The translations under genes and the position numbers were made by a program. From Mucor racemosus (taxonomy: Eukaryota > Mucoromycota > Mucoromycetes > Mucorales > Mucoraceae): 64,000 bases of DNA. Below are positions 58,113 to 64,000 of the stretch, piece after piece (positions within the stretch are counted from its first letter, which is position 1; each line of letters opens with the position of its first letter). The DNA is taken from positions 1,736,001 through 1,800,000 of the forward strand of contig JAPEHQ010000005.1 in NCBI GenBank assembly GCA_027405735.1, in the 5' to 3' direction. A model generated the notes under the pieces. It was not told the origin of the DNA and did not search any database. It saw only the letters and a program-made list of their open reading frames with translations.

Positions 58113-59345
58113 TACCAGTGCACTGGCCTAGCATATTGACCAAAAATTGACCGAAAATCGATTATAAAAAATTGAGCAGCTAAATTAAAATGCTCATTTT
58201 TTGTATTCCCAAGATATATCCAACTGTAAGCTACTCTATGTTTTTTGTTTCAGCGAAAAATATTGATTTTTCGTCGAGACAATCAAAACAATAGTTCATA
58301 TTACACCTTAACCCTATGCTAACTGGGATTCAAAATTAATCCGAAAAATCGACCAGAAAATGATCAAAAAAACAAAATTGCTAAATGGCGCATGAACTGC
58401 AACGTAACTCGACTTAGTGTATTAAATAATTTTTGTACAGTTTTAAATTCTGCATCCAGCTAAATAAAAACCAGATAAAGGTTTTCTATTAAATTTTGCA
58501 CAAAATGCGATTGAAATTTTTGATGTTTTTTGAAGATACACATCACTTTTTATTAGCATATTTAAAATATAATAATCTGAAACGATACGCAAAAAAATTA
58601 TCTATCGATAGAGCTATTGAAAAATCTTCTAGCTGCATTTTTGGTAGAGAAAACAAGATTTTTGTCCAATTTTTTTTCGGTTTCAGAATTTGGGATGAGG
58701 GTATACAAGGGGAAAATGGAAGCTAGAGATGGAGATACTTTTTGTACACATTTTTGATGATATCGCCACGAAAAATCAATATTTTAAAAAACTCTAAGTT
58801 GGATCCGAGAGAGCTGAACGAGCTTAATGACATGAATGCAAAAAAAATGTTGCTCGATTTAACCAATATTTTGAAACCTACTATAGAAATGCCAAAAAAA
58901 TGGAAAAAAAAATAAAAGTGCTCAGAATTTTTTTATACTAAAATATGTTAAAGAGCACTTTAAAACAAGCAAGTTTTATTATTAAAAAGTGTTAGTATAG
59001 CTTAATATTTTCTAGAGATATGAAGCCTCAAAGTTTTCAATCCATTAGCAGCGACCAGTGAAATACGCGTAGAAAATCTGAAACACTAGCACTAAAAAAT
59101 TAATACCAACTGCAAAAAATAGGATATTTCCGGATACTTATTTTTGAATTAAAGCTAAGCGTCTCAGGTACATTGGTATATAATTTTTTCTTGGTGTTAT
59201 TTAGTGAAAACAAAAGGTAGAGCAGGGATGAAAAACGAGACTCAGTTTTCAAGGAAAAAGCAGTGAACTTTACGCGTTTTCGAGTTTTTCGTGAGATATA
59301 AAATAAATTTAGGAACAGGTATTCTAATGCGACTAATTTATATCT
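58113..59345 (+). repeat. 1.1-kb dispersed repeat E, copy 3
   Basis: Inverted relative to the copies at 11.6 and 34.6 kb. The left end reads TACCAGTGCACTGGCC, then ATTGACCAAAAATTGACCG, which resembles a DNA-transposon terminus after a TA. The family ORF runs from about 58608 (IELLKNLLAAFLVEKTRFLS) to an early TGA near 58757. It resumes one frame over at 58766 (PRKINILKNSKLDPREL) to about 58912, so a one-base deletion has broken it. Confidence 0.65.
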
Positions 59346-60266
59346 GTTTAGCAGTGTCTAGGATATATACTTAAAAGTGCTTAGTATGAGATTAGCAATA
59401 GAAAGGAGAGCACGCACCAATTTTGAAGATTGGAAACTATAAAGTTTCAATCTTTTGAAATTTCAAATTTTCCTTAATCAGGTGTATTTACTAAAAAAAA
59501 GTACAAAATTCATTTTTACTTGTGTGGTACAATATAATGCTTTCCGAGTTTTTCAAAACAAGTTAATAAAGTTCGTCAGTTATAGTGCGTTATAGCCAAT
59601 AAAATCGAATATAATGTAATTTTATACAGTGAATATATTTTGGACATTATCAATTGCTGGAAAGGAGTATCACCACATCATTCCTATTAATAACGGGGCT
59701 TTGGGTCCAATTCCTGCAAATTCATTTTTTTCTATTAACTGGGAATTATTTAAAATCGTTTGTCATCTTTATATGTATGTGTTTATGATAAAACATATTG
59801 TTGATGATGTTTTTTAATGATTGAGAAGCTAACACGCACATTTGATAATCAGATGTTTGTTTACTAAACCTATGAGAATATCTCCTTTTAGTTAATTTCT
59901 ATTTACTGATGGCCCAATAAACCTTTTCCTCTCTATAAAGCCTGCAACATTAATAGAAGCGTTGGTAATTTTGAACCAAAATTTCCAACTTTTTAAAAGG
60001 TTTGAAACTGTTTTTCTCGAAACTTTTAGTGATGAAATTGGCTGAACTAGTTTTGTTGAATAGCAAATTGATTGAAAAATCGAATAGTTCTACTCTTGGT
60101 TTCTATTGTACGGGTGGTTATGGAGTAAAGTAAAGCAAACAGTAAAATAAACAATAATATAGGAGTGTTTCATTAGTTGACGCATTACAAAAATATATAA
60201 AAAAAGAGGTATCTTGAATGTGTTATCCTCTTGTCTTTTTTCTCTTGAATATTCAAGCATCTGCTA
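59346..60266. other. Stretch without a recognised gene
   Basis: Only short ORFs without domain signals. Confidence 0.4.
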
Positions 60267-60427
60267 TAACGTGCCACCAGCTTTAAATCTGTGTAAACTT
60301 TAATTTTGTTTCAATTTTTATTTATTTTGGAACTCCGCTATTTTAATATATATATTTTTTTTGGAGGCATCTCATGGCAGATAATGTAGCTCATTTGTTA
60401 TTTGGGAGATTGAGAAGTATAATAAGT

Positions 60428-60735
60428 TTAAACAAACATTTTATTTTTATAACAAATCTTTAGGAATTCTAAGTTTTCTATGAGATAAATATTTTTTTTG
60501 ACAAATTTCTTAACTTCTTGGACAACTTCTCTACATTTGCTATAAGCTTCGATGTAGTCCATCGACCTTCTGAAATAATGTCTGATTTGAGTCAGGTTAC
60601 CAGAGGTATCCAGAAAAGAATGGATGTTTTTCTCCAGAGACTTGAATGTATAGTCACATCGCAAACGAGCTTCCCTCTTGGCAGCACCACAGTACATTTT
60701 GATCCAATTGCATTCGCAATGGTACTTTGGGTATC
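60428..60735 (-). pseudogene. DDE transposase C-terminal relic
   Basis: The open frame reads PKYHCECNWIKMYCGAAKR, then EARLRCDYTFKSLEKNIHS, SGNLTQIRHYFRRSMDYIEA and VKKFVKK. Fungal DDE transposases end with P.fHcELN.IE.fWg.aKr..R...dytf, then IRrf.R.s..Y..AY..g, then vKkyksHR. Here the catalytic-position Glu of the IE pair is Lys, and a stop lies just upstream, so only the last quarter remains. It sits inside the Tc1/mariner element. Confidence 0.7.
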
Positions 60736-60737
60736 AG

Positions 60738-61130
60738 TAAAATGATTTTATAATAAAAATAACTATTAAAGCCATAACAATTGTTCACAAAGGTTTAAAT
60801 AATGATTGTTATGGCTCTGATTTATTATATCTTTATTTTTCGGAAAGTTGATAGCGAAAATGCTGATTTCACGCATTGCTTACGTAAGCTGGGTTTAAGG
60901 TAAGGAGGTTATGTGTCACAGAGTATCCTTGTTTCAAAAGTTACCCTCACCTAAGAGCACACAGCTTAAATTTTGAAATACCGTCTATTTTCAAGGGCTA
61001 TCAACAGAATGATTTTATAGTAAAATTAAGTATTCGAGCCATAACAATTGTTTACAAAGGTTTAAATAATGATTGTTATGGATTTTTTTTATTGTATCGT
61101 TAGTTTTGGGTGAGTTGATAGCTCTTAAAA
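60738..61130. repeat. Duplicated hairpin segment inside the mariner element
   Basis: Two copies about 270 bp apart (about 60738-60860 and 61008-61130) share ATGATTTTATA.TAAAA and a hairpin CCATAACAAT...ATTGTTATGG (10-bp stem, 23-nt loop containing AAAGGTTTAAATA). The duplication arose within the element. Confidence 0.7.
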
Positions 61131-61171
61131 AAAGTTAAAATTTGTGCAGGTTTAAAGCTGGTGGCACGTTA

Positions 61172-61976
61172 GGGAAAGCATATGTAAGTATACTATGAAT
61201 ATTTCATTTTCTACTCCTTGAAATAACATTTTTTGTTTATTGTAAATAATATATGTTTGAAATATTTTGGTTTTAGTTTATCAATGCTGCTGCAAGGTCT
61301 AAATTCTACGGCTGGTTCTCTTCCGCTACTGCGTTGTATATCTGATGGTTCTTTTTCTTTTGGTGGTGAAATAATATTGCCTTGTAACGTTGACGTCGGT
61401 TAGTGTATCCTTGGATGAAGCTCGCCAATTATGGGCAGTGAAAATATGGTAACGGGGAAGTAACGCGGTAGCTATCTGTGTATTGGACTAATACTTTGTC
61501 TGGGAGTTTCACGAGGATTTTCAGGATACTATATCAGTGTGAGTAGACATGGATTATAACGCGGGTAATAGTTCATGTTCATGTATGTTAATTGTTATTT
61601 GTGGAGATTAGATCCAGGACCTGAGGTTATGGTCGGCTTTAAAAACAAATACCTACACAGTCAAATCATGCATGCCATTGTAAAGGTATGAGGAGTGGAC
61701 TATACACTGTCCGTGGTTAGTTGAGGGGGTCAATGTTTACACTTAACACTATTGTTAATATTATTTTTCTGGGAAGAGTTCAAGTATCAAAATATCCAAT
61801 GCTCAGTAAGTGCTTCCATATGCTGTCTCAAGTTTATCAAGCCTGAACCCTAAACAAGAGGGAGTCTACTGCACTGGCATTACAATATAAAGCCTACTAA
61901 ATCTAATACAAGAAGGCCTTCGCTACACTCTACAGTAATTAGTCAAGTCTAAATCTAACACAACAACAATAGAAAC
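61172..61976. other. Stretch without a recognised gene
   Basis: Less AT-biased in 61280-61720 than its surroundings, but without an ORF or motif I recognise. Confidence 0.35.
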
Positions 61977-61984
61977 GCTGTTTG

Positions 61985-62232
61985 GTGGCTGGCTCTTCAA
62001 ACCAAAATAAAGCTATTATTATCATCTGGTGGTGCAAGTATAACATACTACATCAAGTATGAATCGAATACGACACATGCAACTAAAAATATTATGATGG
62101 TCTTTCTTGTGGCTGACTCTTCAAACCAAATCAGAACTATTATTATCATCTGGTGGTGCAAGTATACAGTATTAGATTAAGTTTGAATCAAATACGGCAC
62201 AAGAAACTTACAATACTATGATGGTATTTATA
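61985..62232 (+). repeat. 124-bp tandem duplication
   Basis: Two direct units beginning GTGGCTGGCTCTTCAAACC (61985) and GTGGCTGACTCTTCAAACC (62109), about 80% identical, sharing ATTATTATCATCTGGTGGTG. Confidence 0.75.
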
Positions 62233-62494
62233 ATGAGTGGGTTTTTTAATGAAAACAAAATACATCTCCTATTGTTTGAATAAACAGCCCTTTTTGTTTT
62301 GCCAATTACTAAATTTTATCTTAATCTGTCTAAAATTATTTGAGCATTGCCATACTCTAAAGAGAACCAAATGCATGCTATATAAATAATTTTGAATGCA
62401 AATTATTAATTTAATTGTATATTACATATTCGTGCCTCATTTTTATGCAAGTTAATAAAATATTATCCCCTCTTTTGTTTCTAATGTATTATTT

Positions 62495-62731
62495 TTGTTA
62501 GTATATACATTCAGCAATGATTTCTTGACGTCTTTTATATGTAAGGATATTGAAAGCAAACAAAAAATTACGATTATCACCGTACTACTCAAATATGTTA
62601 GAGAGCACCTTAAACAAGCGGATGTTAGTTCAAAATTATCAGGATCATGCCTTGAATTATTGCTGAGATATATTGCTGGGAAGATTCGGTTTCAAGCGCT
62701 TAAAAGACAAAATCAAACAACCTTTAAATAA
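62495..62731 (+). CDS. Short helical ORF, possible exon remnant
   Basis: A stretch of about 75 codons after a TTTTGTTAG acceptor-like sequence: DFLTSFICKDIESKQK, then LLKYVREHLKQADVSSKLSG and YIAGKIRFQALKRQNQ. It is richer in charged residues than chance AT-rich ORFs. No upstream exon or family was recognised, so it may be chance. Confidence 0.2.
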   Translation: MLVYTFSNDFLTSFICKDIESKQKITIITVLLKYVREHLKQADVSSKLSGSCLELLLRYIAGKIRFQALKRQNQTTFK

Positions 62732-63189
62732 TTTTTATACATCATGATGGGTGCTAAATTTAAAGATGCCTACAACAGAATCCAAGTTGGGCATCATGTC
62801 AGGTACACAGTGGCAATTTTATTTTCGACATTATAAATATAAAAATAGAAAAGAATCCTTATTTCATACAAATCAACCCCATTATTATATTATACAAGTG
62901 TGAATTAATCTCCTTTTATTTCACTATGAAATGAATCTCGTTATATGTATCTGTTTAATAAGTGGCAACTTTTTGGACGATGCCTCCTGCATTCTTCTTT
63001 TGTTGAGATCTCATAAAAAACAAACTGTTTTGTATTTCACAGAATACATTTATGTAATTAATTTTGAAATTCCATTTTTATATCTGCAGCTAAATTTAAA
63101 TCAGAAAGCATCTGGTATCTCATTGTAGTCTACTGGCATCCCTTATGAAGCAAATCATCAATAAAAGTTACAGGGTTGAATTATGAAAT
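62732..63189. other. Stretch without a recognised gene
   Basis: AT-rich with no repeats or ORFs of note, although weak similarity to the following array cannot be excluded. Confidence 0.35.
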
Positions 63190-63905
63190 AGTAATTTAAT
63201 ATGCTTATTCCCACCAAAATAAGCAATTTCTTAATCGTAATTGATGATTTTCAAAGCTCAAGTAAACAGTATTCTGTCTTTATTTTAAGCTTTATTTTGT
63301 ACTACCTCAACTTTATTCAAATTTACAGCTTTATTTGTGCTATTTTTCTTGATCGTAAGAGTATTTTTGATGGAGTAACAATACATTATACCGAAATTTT
63401 TAAAAATCGGCTAGATGACGCATCATTTTTATTAATTAGAAATTGAAACATAAACACTATTGTAGGTCTTCATTTTTGAGAATACAGAATGTGAAACGTT
63501 TTTTTGTTTATATGCATTATTTTGCTGGATTCTAGCTACAATTTTGATCAAGTAATGATACATTATCTCCAAATCCATAAGAATTGACTAAATGACTGAT
63601 AATTTTCAACAATGCAAAACGAAATATTAAAGCATTTGCATCTCTGTGTTTTTGGTATTGCAACGTGCACCAAATGTGCCGCTTTTATTTCCATTTTTTC
63701 CTTTGATTGTAGCTGCATTTTTCATGGAGTAATGACAGATTATATCCTCAAAAACATCTTCAAAAAATGGTTCAAATGGTGGGAGCCAGTAATATCGCTT
63801 GAAATTTGAAAGAGCGTCAAAATTTCTGGGTTATAAATCGGCCAATTATATCGTTTTATCAAAATCTCGAAAAAAAAATTTAATGCCTTGTTTCAAAATC
63901 GACTC
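63190..63905 (+). repeat. Diverged ~178-bp tandem array at the window edge
   Basis: AGTAAT-centred landmark blocks start at 63190, 63374, 63551 and 63728 (spacings 184, 177 and 177). Each is followed by a pattern like ATACATTAT...CAAA...GA..TAAATGA and, in most units, preceded by TAGCTGCATTTTT-like sequence. The monomer length resembles that of many satellites. The array may continue past the window. Confidence 0.55.
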
Positions 63906-64000
63906 TCTCGGACCTTCAATGAAATCGCGCGCTTTAAGCTGTAGTCTATTTTTAAGCTGTAAATGTGCAAAATACTGGAAATTAAGAAATGTTTCCAATA

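Larger units (their letters stand above)
60269..61169 (-). mobile_element. Tc1/mariner-type element, internally deleted (901 bp)
   Basis: Terminal inverted repeats ACGTGCCACCAGCTTTAAA (left) and its complement (right) extend about 35-40 bp with a few mismatches. TA dinucleotides flank both ends (60267-60268, 61170-61171), the target duplication of Tc1/mariner transposition. The interior holds a minus-strand transposase C-terminus relic and a duplicated ~120-bp hairpin segment. At 901 bp it is too short for a full transposase, so it is non-autonomous. Confidence 0.85.

Overview
The window looks like nuclear DNA of an early-diverging, AT-rich fungus, most likely Mucoromycota (Mucorales-like). 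Reasons: short GT-AG introns of about 50-75 bp in almost every gene, a fused bifunctional tryptophan synthase, TTAGGG-type telomeric motifs, families known from moulds (PLB-type GDSL lipases, class 3 lipases, an EMC7 homologue), and gene-dense islands set in TE-rich deserts. Splice sites were inferred by eye from phase continuity and paralogue comparison, so exon coordinates are models.

Layout. 1-5.6 kb is a repeat nest: a GAGCTCG-rich element, a solo LTR with a second solo LTR inside it (both with 5-bp target duplications), and fragments of other repeats. 5.66-11.07 kb holds two tandem GDSL/SGNH phospholipase-B-like genes with different intron sets. 11.6-18 kb is again repeats: a degenerate 1.1-kb coding repeat, then a probable CACTA-type element bounded by inverted ~0.5-kb subterminal arms, with a WD40 exon relic inside. 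19.06-33.9 kb is an ordinary gene island: ribonucleotide reductase large subunit (-), a small Cys/His-rich ORF (-), a polyQ protein (-), a 2317-residue protein of unknown function (+) and an MFS transporter (+). 34.6-41.4 kb is a second repeat desert with two more LTR copies and further copies of the 1.1-kb repeat. 41.4-43.1 kb carries an orphan-type gene preceded by a 139-bp direct repeat.

43.6-57.9 kb is the densest island: tryptophan synthase (+), class 3 lipase (-), Pho80-like cyclin (-), tRNA m3C-type methyltransferase (+), gamma-butyrobetaine-dioxygenase-like enzyme (-), a second class 3 lipase (+), EMC7 (-), a GT8 glycosyltransferase (+) and a BAHD-type acyltransferase (+). Several pairs are divergent with 200-450 bp shared promoters. 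58-64 kb returns to repeats: another copy of the 1.1-kb element, a complete but non-autonomous Tc1/mariner element with TA duplications and a transposase relic, a 124-bp duplication, and a ~178-bp tandem array at the right edge.

Functionally the genes cover nucleotide and amino-acid biosynthesis (RNR1, TRP5), carnitine synthesis (dioxygenase), secreted lipid degradation (two PLB-like and two class 3 lipases), ER membrane-protein insertion (EMC7) and tRNA modification. There is no clear dedicated cluster. The least explained items are the 2317-residue protein, the orphan gene at 41.4 kb, the Cys/His ORF upstream of RNR1, and the repeat family with a conserved short reading frame.
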